64,000 nucleotides of DNA from Cryomorphaceae bacterium 1068. GTDB lineage: Bacteria > Bacteroidota > Bacteroidia > Flavobacteriales_D > Cryomorphaceae. The stretch is from assembly GCA_027214385.1 (NCBI GenBank), contig JAPVXR010000014.1, positions 1-64,000 on the forward strand, read 5' to 3'. Below are positions 54,864 to 63,300 of this stretch, piece by piece. Position 1 is the stretch's first letter, and every line of letters begins with the position of its first letter. Below the pieces are notes generated by a model. It saw only the letters and a program-made list of their open reading frames with translations. It was not told the origin of the DNA and searched no databases. A program made the position numbers and the translations under genes.

Positions 54864-54971
54864 TTAAGACGCCATCCAGATCAAAAGGACGATTGTCGCC
54901 AGAATGAAGATGGCAAATACTACCGGCATTGCGATTTCAGGCTCTAAGTCTTTATTTTTCTTTTCCAGCAT
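54864..54971 (-). CDS. Single-span microprotein, 35 aa
   Basis: Encoded on the minus strand from ATG 54971 to TAA 54864. The protein begins with a charged segment (MLEKKNKDLEPEIAMP) and continues with one strongly hydrophobic helix (VVFAIFILATIVLLIWMA) to the end. It lies in the short stretch between ung (stop 54863) and the zinc-ribbon gene. The strong hydrophobicity and clean charged/hydrophobic layout favour a real small membrane protein over chance, although nothing shows expression. No family is recognised. Confidence 0.5.
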   Translation of the reverse strand: MLEKKNKDLEPEIAMPVVFAIFILATIVLLIWMAS

Positions 54972-55085
54972 GGCTTAATCTTGAAATTTTGGCAAATATA
55001 CATTTTGTCATTCTTAATCTGAAATGAATCGGGCTTTCATCTAAAGATCAAAAATTGCTATCTTGAAGCTACCAAAGCCAAAGAG

Positions 55086-55445
55086 ATGAAAAAGCAATGT
55101 TTGGAATGTCAAGATCAGTTTACAGGTAGGGTAGATGCCAAGTTTTGTTCGGACTCATGTCGAAGCTCTTACCACAACCGAACAAACGTAGAGGGAAGGG
55201 AAGAGATGAAAAGAGTCAATGCCATTCTTAAGAAGAACCGCAGGACACTCGCGGGATTGAACAAAACGGGCACAACCAGAGTGCGTCGAGATCTTTTGCT
55301 CGCAGAAGGGTTTAATTTTAACTACCTAACCAATATCTATACTACCTCAAAAGGTAAAACTTACAAATACTGTTACGATCACGGGTATCTCGAATCAGAA
55401 GATGAGTACCTCACGTTGGTGATTAAGAAGGAGTACGTTCGGTGA
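55086..55445 (+). CDS. Small zinc-ribbon protein, 119 aa
   Basis: Starts with a four-cysteine zinc ribbon: C5-LE-C8 and C21-SDS-C25 (CLECQ ... FCSDSCRSSYHN). The remaining 90 residues are basic and mostly helical followed by strands (NFNYLTNIYTTSKGKTYKYCYDHGYL). A nucleic-acid-binding or structural role is plausible (inference). Proteins of this kind are seen in Bacteroidota without an assigned function. The end overlaps the convergent transporter gene by 23 bp. Confidence 0.7.
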   Translation: MKKQCLECQDQFTGRVDAKFCSDSCRSSYHNRTNVEGREEMKRVNAILKKNRRTLAGLNKTGTTRVRRDLLLAEGFNFNYLTNIYTTSKGKTYKYCYDHGYLESEDEYLTLVIKKEYVR

Positions 55446-56352
55446 GCCGCTTATCACGAAGTTGGAAAAAGTAGGACAGTGTAAGTCCTGAAATGATATG
55501 CCAGATGCCCCACCATGCTGCTATCATAGCCATCCCGCCATTTCCATCGAAAAAATTAAAGATAATGATGAGGCCCAGGCCTGAGTTTTGGATCCCTGTT
55601 TCGATAATAACCGTTCTTTTTAAATCATCCTGCAAGCCGAAAGCCTTTGCCGAAAAGTATCCGGAAAGCAAAGCTACACCATTATGCACCAGAACGAGCA
55701 CGAAAACTAAATCGATATGATCTAAGAAAGCATCGAAATTATTGAGTAATCCGACGGCTATAAACCCCAATAGTACTAGCATACTTATAATTCTGATAGG
55801 CTTCTCAATTTTTGAAGTGATATGGGGAAATCTCTTTCTGAAAAGAATCCCTAGGATCAATGGGATTACCAATAAGATCAAAACGGTTTTAAGCATATCG
55901 AAAAAACTTAGCTCAAATGAGGTGAGAAAATCACCGGCTTGGAGCGCGCTCTTCGAATAGAAGTCAAAGTTGAAAGGTGTCAAAATTGGACTTAGAAAAG
56001 TTGCAACCGCGGTAAGCGTTACTGAAAGAGAAACATTCGCGCCTGAGATAGAGGAAAAGAAATTTGAAATATTTCCACCCGGACAAGAAGCCACCAGAAT
56101 CATCCCAAGTGCCAAAGCAGGATGAGGTTTGAATACAAGAACCAAGATGAAGGTCAGAAGGGGTAGAATAATAAATTGCGAGCATACACCAGCCAAAACG
56201 GCCCTAGGGTTCTTCATAAGCTGCTCGAAATCTGCTGTGTTTATTCCCAATGCAACGCCAAACATGATAAAGCCTAGGCATAGGTTGAGCAGCACTAAGC
56301 TATCACTGGAAAATGAAATCGAGATGGAATCGAGTGAAACTGTAGAATCCAA
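55423..56352 (-). CDS. BASS-family bile acid:sodium symporter-like transporter
   Basis: Nine or ten membrane helices are predicted in the BASS fold. Recognisable segments are LNLCLGFIMFGVALGINTADFEQLMKNPRAVLAG (TM1 and the first loop), PLLTFILVLVFKPHPALALGMILVASCPGGNISNFFSSISGANVSLSVTLTAVATFLSPI (the sodium-site crossover regions), and ETGIQNSGLGLIIIF. BASS members import bile acids, pantothenate, pyruvate or other organic anions with sodium; the substrate is unknown. No ATG lies ahead of TM1; TTG 56352 is the start consistent with the fold. A candidate structured RNA ends just upstream (see 56385-56577). Confidence 0.8.
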   Translation of the reverse strand: MDSTVSLDSISISFSSDSLVLLNLCLGFIMFGVALGINTADFEQLMKNPRAVLAGVCSQFIILPLLTFILVLVFKPHPALALGMILVASCPGGNISNFFSSISGANVSLSVTLTAVATFLSPILTPFNFDFYSKSALQAGDFLTSFELSFFDMLKTVLILLVIPLILGILFRKRFPHITSKIEKPIRIISMLVLLGFIAVGLLNNFDAFLDHIDLVFVLVLVHNGVALLSGYFSAKAFGLQDDLKRTVIIETGIQNSGLGLIIIFNFFDGNGGMAMIAAWWGIWHIISGLTLSYFFQLRDKRLTERTPS

Positions 56353-56384
56353 AGGCTTTTGATTTCTACAAAGAAAGAAGAAAA

Positions 56385-56544
56385 AGAAAAACCGCAAGTG
56401 CGTCCTGAAAGCGATTCAAAGAATCGATAACCAATCAATCTAAAACAACCATTAAAGATCGGACTACACTTGCGGCTGCTAGCATACCTAAGTATACTAA
56501 CGGGCTAACCAAAACCTCGCTGTATTTCTAGAATCGAAATACAG
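56385..56544 (-). ncRNA. Candidate structured RNA or leader upstream of the BASS transporter
   Basis: On the minus strand three stem-loops follow each other: CTGTATTTC/GAAATACAG (56520-56544), TAGTATAC/GTATGCTA (56480-56499, whose one non-Watson-Crick pair is G-U on the minus strand but A-C on the plus strand), and a long stem CCGCAAGTG/CACTTGCGG plus GGAC/GTCC (56392-56475) enclosing a CGATTC/GAATCG hairpin (56412-56426). A T-rich run (TTTTTCTTTTTC) follows the last stem, so it resembles a terminator. A well-formed promoter lies upstream. It could be an independent small RNA or a riboswitch-like leader. I recognise no known class. Confidence 0.5.
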
Positions 56545-56546
56545 GT

Positions 56547-56577
56547 CAAATATAGTGGTGTTTAGTCTATGGGAAAA
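56547..56577 (-). promoter_or_regulatory. Putative promoter of the structured RNA
   Basis: On the minus strand TATATTTG (56547-56554) is a perfect Bacteroidota -7 box, with TTTT (56574-56577) 19 bp upstream as a -33 element. Transcription would begin near the first stem-loop. Confidence 0.55.
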
Positions 56578-56690
56578 GGCGATTTACAACAATGTGAATG
56601 CAAGTTTGGAAAGCCAAGAATAGTTTATGTCCAAATTACACATCATGGTATCGACTAAGGTGGTCTAACAAGGTATGAAACAGGTTTAAG

Positions 56691-56720
56691 CCCTCATGAA
56701 CATGAGGTTTGAGGGTTTTT
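56691..56720 (+). other. Alternative hairpin pair before the CPXCG gene end
   Basis: CCTCATG (56692-56698) pairs with CATGAGG (56701-56707); alternatively CCCTC (56691-56695) pairs with GAGGG (56711-56715), followed by TTTTT on the plus strand. No plus-strand gene ends nearby, so its role is unclear. Confidence 0.35.
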
Positions 56721-56738
56721 ACTGTTGAATCTTCAAGA

Positions 56739-56921
56739 TCATTGTTCGATTGAAAAAACCTCGAAATTTGTGATTTCCTGATTTTCAGCTGAAACTTTCA
56801 CCTCGATAGGATTACAACAAACTTCACAGTCTTCAATGTATTCTTGTTCAGGCAATGAGACGTCTACGAGCATGGATATTTCTTGAAAACAGTAAGGGCA
56901 AGTAAAAAAGTATTCGATCAT
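56739..56921 (-). CDS. CPXCG-motif cysteine-rich small protein, 60 aa
   Basis: The short protein carries two cysteine pairs consistent with a zinc site: YFFTCPYCFQEIS and EDCEVCCNPIEV. This matches the CPxCG family of tiny cysteine-rich bacterial proteins, which have no assigned function. ATG 56921 (MIEYFFTC) is the start; the longer frame to 56984 would leave only 4 bp before the divergent QREY gene. The promoter of that divergent gene overlaps its upstream region. Confidence 0.75.
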   Translation of the reverse strand: MIEYFFTCPYCFQEISMLVDVSLPEQEYIEDCEVCCNPIEVKVSAENQEITNFEVFSIEQ

Positions 56922-56930
56922 TTTTAATTC

Positions 56931-56961
56931 TTGGTATGGACTATCAACCTTTGTAACTTTA
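56931..56961 (+). promoter_or_regulatory. Putative promoter of the QREY/DUF6745-like module
   Basis: TTG (56931-56933), a 20-bp spacer and TAACTTTA (56954-56961, one mismatch to TAnnTTTG) precede the ATG at 56989 by 27 bp. Confidence 0.4.
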
Positions 56962-56988
56962 AAGTGTTTTGAATAAAAGTGCAAAATA

Positions 56989-57339
56989 ATGTATAGACAA
57001 GGTGATGTATTGTTAGAGAAGTTGAACTCTATACCAGAGAGAAGTACTACGAATGAAACGCTTTTGGTAAGGGGTGAAGGACGTAATCATGGTCATTTTA
57101 TAAAAGGTGAGGCCGTTGAAATACTTGTCGCTGATGAAAACGAGTTGACCGATGGAGGAGGACTGGTGACTCAATATCTGAATGTAGAGTCAGAAGCTGC
57201 GCTTGAGCACCTCTTGATTGATTCACGTGAATGGACACAAGAGCATGCGCCAATAGTCATCCCACCGGGAAAGTACAGGGTGATCAAGCAAAGAGAGTAC
57301 AATCCATACTCAAAAGCTATAAGAGCTGTAAGAGATTGA
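56989..57339 (+). CDS. Small QREY-motif protein, first gene of a two-gene module
   Basis: Protein of 116 aa. Visible segments are MYRQGDVLLEKL at the start, GEGRNHGHFIKGEAVEILV in the middle, and EHAPIVIPPGKYRVIKQREYNPYSKAIRAVRD at the end. The pattern RQGDV ... GE(G)R/ATGHxH ... EH..I.xPxGxYxVxxQREY is shared, as far as I recall, with small proteins found beside DUF6745-like genes in several phyla, but I cannot confirm this. The three histidines of the GHFIKGEA/EHAPIV region could bind metal. No function is assigned. It is 10 bp upstream of the larger partner gene. Confidence 0.65.
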   Translation: MYRQGDVLLEKLNSIPERSTTNETLLVRGEGRNHGHFIKGEAVEILVADENELTDGGGLVTQYLNVESEAALEHLLIDSREWTQEHAPIVIPPGKYRVIKQREYNPYSKAIRAVRD

Positions 57340-57349
57340 TCCAGAGAGA

Positions 57350-58462
57350 ATGAAGATCACGAGAAACGAGGCAAATAGTCTTTATAATTTCAAGAGGACT
57401 CTTCTTGAGAAGGGGTTTTCTTGTGAGCTTGATAAAATCAAATTAGCATCTCACTGCCACGAATTCTACACGGATTTTTTAAATATTTCAAAGCCGAACG
57501 TCTTTATAGCAGACGGGCCTAGTGATGCTGCTTCTATTTTAGATCATATACAGGGAAGGATATTTTCAAAAAAGCATGACAATATTATAGAATTTGCCCT
57601 CCATACTGAGTTTTGTTCAATTCGCAAAAGGATAGATTTCTCTGTTTTTAATCTTGCCAAATCTGCTAAGGCCGCTTTGAAAGAAGAGCTCGGCCCAGAG
57701 TTGTTTCAGGAAGTTCGGAATATTCTGTTTCGAGATCTGAATTTTCAGTTCTCGCAGTCTGTGCATCATGTTGTAGAAAGGAGTATCACGAATCTGCGGT
57801 CTAGAAAAGAGAAATCTTCTCCAGAGTTTGCTGCTCACCCTTCCTTCGCTGATCGAGACTGGCTAAATTTCTATCGAGGATGTTCAGAGGTGTTTGGGAT
57901 TGACTCTCTAGTTCCTGAGAGCTATTCTAAGTTCGTGCAATGCGGTCTTTTCTGTGGATATTTCTTTGAAGAGTTTGCGGTGCTGGTCCCTGTTCCAAGT
58001 TGCATGCACAAGAACGAAAACCTGGTCTTACATCATGACGATGAGGTTGCCGTAAGCTGGATTGACGGCACCGACTTGGCTTACTGGAATGGTATTGAAG
58101 TGCCGTCAAAGCTAATTTGCAATCCTGAAACCATCACTGCCAGCGAAATTCTCAATGAAACCAATGCAGAAGTCAGAAGGTGTTATCAAGAAAAATTGGG
58201 CAGTGAGAAATTCGGAAATCTCTTGGGTCTGGTCTCCTTGGATAGAAAAACAGATCGATTCGGCAACGAGTTGGTACTTTACCGAACCGAGAAAGTTGAC
58301 AAATTAGCAGGAGACTTTATCTACTTCGCTAAGGTAGTCTGTCCCTCTACAGGAAGAAAATATTTTCTGTGCGTCCCACCCGGTTTATCAGGGGTAGAGG
58401 AGGCGGTCTCCTGGACATTTGGTAAAACACCTGAAGACTACCGTCCTTCCATAGAAACTTAA
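57350..58462 (+). CDS. DUF6745-like protein, 370 aa, partner of the QREY gene
   Basis: The C-terminal half has the DUF6745-type core: LVLHHDDEVAVSWIDGTDLAYWNGIEVPSKLICNPETITASEILNETNAEVRRCYQEKLG, ending with segments LLGLVSLDRKTDRFGNELVLYRTE and CPSTGRKYFLCVPPG. The N-terminal 200 residues are helical and not recognised. No catalytic triad or nucleotide-binding motif is visible. The gene follows the QREY gene after 10 bp, and its stop overlaps the convergent typA gene by 4 bp. I infer that the pair works as a unit, with unknown chemistry. Confidence 0.65.
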   Translation: MKITRNEANSLYNFKRTLLEKGFSCELDKIKLASHCHEFYTDFLNISKPNVFIADGPSDAASILDHIQGRIFSKKHDNIIEFALHTEFCSIRKRIDFSVFNLAKSAKAALKEELGPELFQEVRNILFRDLNFQFSQSVHHVVERSITNLRSRKEKSSPEFAAHPSFADRDWLNFYRGCSEVFGIDSLVPESYSKFVQCGLFCGYFFEEFAVLVPVPSCMHKNENLVLHHDDEVAVSWIDGTDLAYWNGIEVPSKLICNPETITASEILNETNAEVRRCYQEKLGSEKFGNLLGLVSLDRKTDRFGNELVLYRTEKVDKLAGDFIYFAKVVCPSTGRKYFLCVPPGLSGVEEAVSWTFGKTPEDYRPSIET

Positions 58463-60264
58463 CTGAATTCTTTTACCGATCGCTTTCTGTCGTGCTCCTT
58501 GAGGTATACCTTTCTAATTCTTAAAGACAGTGGAGTAGCTTCTACATACTCGTCAGCCTGAATGTATTCCAATGCCTCTTCCAATGAGAACTTGAGAGCA
58601 GGAGCTATTTTCAACTTGTCATCAGCTCCTGAGCTGCGCATATTTGACATCTTCTTTGTCTTGGTAACGTTGATTGTCAGATCTCCGGGGCGTGTGTTTT
58701 CCCCGATTACTTGTCCTTCGTAGATTTCCTCGTTCGGATCAACAAAGAATTTTCCTCTATCCTGAAGGTTATTAAGTGAATAAGGAATGGCTTTACCCAA
58801 TTCCATGCTGATCAATGAACCGTTTTGTCTTCCGCCAATCTCACCTTTCATGGGTTCAAACCCTGTAAATCGGTGCGTCATAATGGCTTCGCCGGAAGTC
58901 GCAGTCATTAAGTAAGTTCTCAAACCTATTATTCCACGTGAAGGAATCTTAAATTCCAACACCATTCTATCCCCCTTGGGAGTCATAGAAGTCATTTCTC
59001 CTTTTCGGAAATTGACCTGTTCAATCGCTTTTCCAGAGTAAGATTCGGGTAGATCGATACGCAAGTCCTCCATCGGTTCACACTTTCTTCCGTCTATTTC
59101 CTTGATGATTACTCTTGGTTGTCCTATTTGTAGCTCATAACCCTCTCTTCTCATCGTTTCGACCAGAACAGAGATGTGAAGAACACCACGTCCAAAGACT
59201 CTGAAAGAATCACCTTTCTCAGCTGGCTCAACTTTCAGCGCCAAGTTTTTTTCGAGTTCTTTCTTCAATCGCTCTTTCAAGTGATTTGAAGTCACATATT
59301 TTCCTTCTTTTCCAAAGAATGGAGAATCATTGATAGTGAATAGCATACTCATAGTAGGCTCATCAATATCAATAGTTGGAAGCGCTTCTTGCTGATCAGC
59401 GTCAGAAACGGTATCGCCTATTTCAAAGTTTTCGATTCCCGCCAGTGCGCAAATATCTCCTGAGAAAACCTCGGGTACTTTTCGTTTTTGTAGACCTTCA
59501 AAAACATAAACTTCCTTTACGTTTCCTTTTGGAGAAGTGCCATCTCTTTTGAGAAGTGCAACCTTTTGATTGGCCTTAATTGTACCTCTTTTCACTTTTC
59601 CAACGGCAATTCTACCTAAGTAAGGAGAAAAGTCCAAAGAAGTGATAAGCATCTGAAACGGCCCATCTTCTACGTGAGGTTCAGGAATTTCTTTGATGAT
59701 CATATCCATGAGAGGAGTGATGTTGTCGGTTGGCTTTTGCCAATCTTCACTCATCCAGTTGTTTTTCGCACTTCCATAAATAGTTTGAAAATCCAACTGC
59801 TCTTCAGTGGCTCCCAAGTCAAACATGAGATCGAAAACAGCTTCATGTACTTCTTCAGGAGTACAGTTTTCTTTATCGACTTTGTTCACAACAACAATCG
59901 GCTTCAACCCTGCATTCAAGGCTTTCTCAAGAACGAAACGAGTTTGAGGCATCGGTCCTTCAAAAGCATCTACTAAAAGCAGAACACCATCAGCCATGTT
60001 CATCACTCGCTCTACTTCACCACCAAAGTCACTGTGACCGGGAGTATCAATGATATTGATCTTATAATCTTTATAAATAACGGAGACATTCTTTGCTAAA
60101 ATGGTAATTCCTCGCTCTCTCTCCAGGTCGTTGTTATCCATGATTAGGTCACCTGGTTTCTCGTGTTCTCCAAAGATTTGACCCAGCTGGATCATTTTGT
60201 CAACGAGGGTAGTTTTTCCGTGGTCAACGTGGGCAATAATGGCAATGTTTCTGATTGAACTCAT
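58459..60264 (-). CDS. typA: Translational GTPase TypA/BipA
   Basis: TypA/BipA is a ribosome-binding GTPase involved in stress and low-temperature growth. The GTPase motifs are clear: G1 AIIAHVDHGKTTL, the switch region NNDLERERGITILAKNVSV, DTPGHSDFGGEVERV (G3) and VVNKVDKENC (G4). EF-G-like domains follow, then the C-terminal TypA-specific domain (LRTYLMTATSGEAIMTHRFTGFEPM). ATG 60264 (MSSIRNIAII) is preferred to the frame extension at 60291. Length 601 aa is normal. Downstream it converges on the DUF6745-like gene with a 4-bp overlap. Confidence 0.95.
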   Translation of the reverse strand: MSSIRNIAIIAHVDHGKTTLVDKMIQLGQIFGEHEKPGDLIMDNNDLERERGITILAKNVSVIYKDYKINIIDTPGHSDFGGEVERVMNMADGVLLLVDAFEGPMPQTRFVLEKALNAGLKPIVVVNKVDKENCTPEEVHEAVFDLMFDLGATEEQLDFQTIYGSAKNNWMSEDWQKPTDNITPLMDMIIKEIPEPHVEDGPFQMLITSLDFSPYLGRIAVGKVKRGTIKANQKVALLKRDGTSPKGNVKEVYVFEGLQKRKVPEVFSGDICALAGIENFEIGDTVSDADQQEALPTIDIDEPTMSMLFTINDSPFFGKEGKYVTSNHLKERLKKELEKNLALKVEPAEKGDSFRVFGRGVLHISVLVETMRREGYELQIGQPRVIIKEIDGRKCEPMEDLRIDLPESYSGKAIEQVNFRKGEMTSMTPKGDRMVLEFKIPSRGIIGLRTYLMTATSGEAIMTHRFTGFEPMKGEIGGRQNGSLISMELGKAIPYSLNNLQDRGKFFVDPNEEIYEGQVIGENTRPGDLTINVTKTKKMSNMRSSGADDKLKIAPALKFSLEEALEYIQADEYVEATPLSLRIRKVYLKEHDRKRSVKEFS

Positions 60265-60326
60265 ACTGAGTGTTTCTAAAATTGGCTGCAAAGGTACGCT
60301 TTACTTTTGCGTATAGGGTAAAAAAA

Positions 60327-60351
60327 AATCCCACCCTCGAAGGGTGGGATT
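60327..60351 (-). terminator. Terminator of the four-repeat T9SS gene
   Basis: A perfect 11-bp stem, AATCCCACCCT (60327-60337) with AGGGTGGGATT (60341-60351), is followed on the minus strand by TTTTTTTTT. Confidence 0.85.
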
Positions 60352-60372
60352 TGACTCGTTATTTTTTACTAA

Positions 60373-63300
60373 TTAGTTCTTATTGATCATCAACTTCTTG
60401 GTTACAACTCCTTGTTTGGTAGTCAACTTGTAGATGTAAACTCCATCAGGAAGATCATTGGCCTGAATTTGAAGGCTGTATTCCTGCCCTGCAAATGCTT
60501 CTTGGCTGAAAACAACCTGTTGTGTTCTTCCGTTCAAGTCAACCAATTCAATCGAAGTGAATCCATCTTGCATTACTTCAAAATTGATGTTCGAAGTACC
60601 TTTGGTTGGATTCGGGTAAGTGTTGAATAGTGCCGGAACATTTTCAGCCACCACGATTGCTTCTTGTGGTTCAAAGATTTCAGTGTTGTCAAAGCAACCT
60701 GAAGCCATATCTCCATCAACTACCGGGAACGCGTTACCATCGAGAACAGCAGCTAACATTGTTTCGTTTCCACCATCAATATCGTATAGGTAGAAACTGT
60801 TTGAGTTATCTCCTTCAGCTACTATCAGACCACCGTCAGCGTTTCGCGCACCACCATTCACAGAATTGATCAGGTCAGCTACTTCTACTGCAGCGCCATC
60901 TTCAATTTTGTAAAGTTTTGATGGTCCGTTGTTGTTTCTTTCGATGAGGTAAAGTTTACCTAATTCGTCCAAGAACAAATCTCCTCCTTGAACAGGAACG
61001 TCCTCAGCAACTAAATTTGCATCACCGGAAACAGCATCAACTGTCCAGATCTCGTTGTCGCTGGCGTCGCCAACGTATACCAGTCCATCTGCAGGATTGA
61101 AAACTGCCGCAGTTACGTTGCCAATAGAGCTGGTAGAAACTTCATTAATCTGAGCACCACCGTAGCTGTATGTTCTCAAGACGCTTCCGTTTACTACATA
61201 AAAGGTTCCATTGTCAGTGTTCACCGCAAGGTGAGCTACCAAACCTGTTTCAAACAGTTGAGTCAATACGAATTCACCATCACTCACTTCACCTTCGAAT
61301 ACTGTACCTTGAGTAAAACCAGGTGTATTATCAGCGATGTAGAAGTATCTGAAGTCATCACACTCTTCGATCACGGTAAATCCACCGACACAACCCGCTG
61401 CCATATCTCCGTTTTCGAGAACGATATCAATGCCATAAGACGTTTCCATGAGCATTCCTGTCGAAGGATCTATGAGGTTTAGTTCAGAACTTCCGGCATT
61501 TGAAACGATGATTGTTCCGTCTTCAAGCACTGCTGCACCATTGATGTTAGCCAATCCCGGCTCGAACGATGATACGCCATCAGTAAGATTTAGGAATACA
61601 TCATTAAATCTGTTTGTGATCCAAAGATCTCCGTCTTGTGTGAAGACCAAGTCACCACCACTTACTTCTGTCAAAGCGAATAAGGCTGCTTCTCCTGTGG
61701 CAGGGTTTACTTGATAAACCGCTTCATCAACTACTGAAGCAACGTATAAATCGCCTGTTGAAGGATCTACAACTGCTTGAGGTGTTCCATTTACAGGTGC
61801 ACCATTAAAAGTAATTTGGATAGGAGCGCTTAATGTGTTTGATGAAGGATCGTAAACGCTGTACTTTCCTTGTACTGCAGCCACCACATAGATCTGACCC
61901 TCATTTCCGAGTGCAATATGAGCACCGTGTTCGAATTCTGCTTCAACTTCTAAAGTAGCTGATCCACCTGCGATGTTTACCTTGTAAAGTGTTGATCCAC
62001 CTTGCTCAGGATTGTTGATGAGGTAAACAGCGTATTCCAGGCAAACCACTTCACCATCGTTGTCATTGCAACCACCGGCAAGGTCACCATTCTTAGCAGT
62101 AAAAGACTCTCCTTCCAACATTAGGTCGTAAGTTTCAACTTCATTTCCATCGGTGTCAACGACTGTAAACACATCGCTCATGAAGTTGGCCAACAAAATA
62201 TTGTTGTTAGCATCTGCGCAAGCTCCGTTGACATCAGCAGGTATATTTTGAACGAATTCAGTAGAGCTTCCTACTACCTTTCTTAGTTCGTCACCTGCTC
62301 TAGTAGCTACGTATAGTTCATTGTCGATCAAAATAAGGTCTCCACCATGAATGGGTGCATCAGCAACGAATTCATAAGAACCATCCGTTAAGTCTACAGC
62401 ATAAATCTTGTTATCACTATCATCACCTACATAAAGCTTTTCGTCGTTTGCATTGTAAACTACTGCGTAAAGTGTGTTAATCCCATTTGCTAAAGACAAT
62501 TGGCTTTCGATAGTTCCCGTAGCAGGATCATAAAAATCAACGAAATTTCCGTTGGCATTTACAAAAAGTACCAAAGCTGCATCTTCTTGATAAGCAATAT
62601 GAGCTTCGTAAGGAAGGTTGAATTCAAAAGAAAGATCAGCCACTCCTGAACCAAGATCTACATTGTAGATATCAGTTCCACTTACACCGGGACCGTGATT
62701 TGCATAGAAAATGCTAAAATCATCACAAGCAGATCCGTCAGGGTTGTTGTCCAAACATCCACCTGCAAAGTCTCCATTGAAAAGCGGCAAACCTGATTCG
62801 TATTCAGCGACAACGCTAGCATCAGATAAGTCAATCTCTTTAAACAAACCTTGACCGTTTCCGTCAGCAACTATAACGTTTCCGTTTCCTAGTGTGGCTG
62901 CACCATTGATTTCATTTACGGCTACAGAGAAATTCTCTCCTGTAAGTACTTTGGTGAAAACGTTAGTACCTCTGTTGATTGTCCAAAGGTCTTCACCTGC
63001 GAAGATCAAGTCTCCTCCGTTTACATCAACACTAGGACCGAAGGCAGTAGCCGTTCCGTCAAGAGCAATGGTATATACTTGGTCAGTCCCCGAATGTCCT
63101 CCGTAAAGAACTCCATTGGCATCACATACAGCACTTGGGAATCCTGAAAGTGAGGCTCCGTCAGCAGTTTGAATTGAAATTGACTCAGACATTGTTCCTG
63201 AGGCAACATCATACACTCTAAGGTCGGTCCCCAGGACATAAATGGAACCTCCATCAGGAGATAGAGCGATATGTGCTTCTCCGATGTTTTCTTCTAAAGT

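Noticed and set aside
56385-56545. tmRNA, SRP RNA, RNase P or a tRNA for the structured RNA
   Set aside because: None of the conserved cores (tRNA-like end, GGAAGGAAGCA-like SRP loop, RNase P GAAAGTCC core) is visible, and length and fold do not fit.
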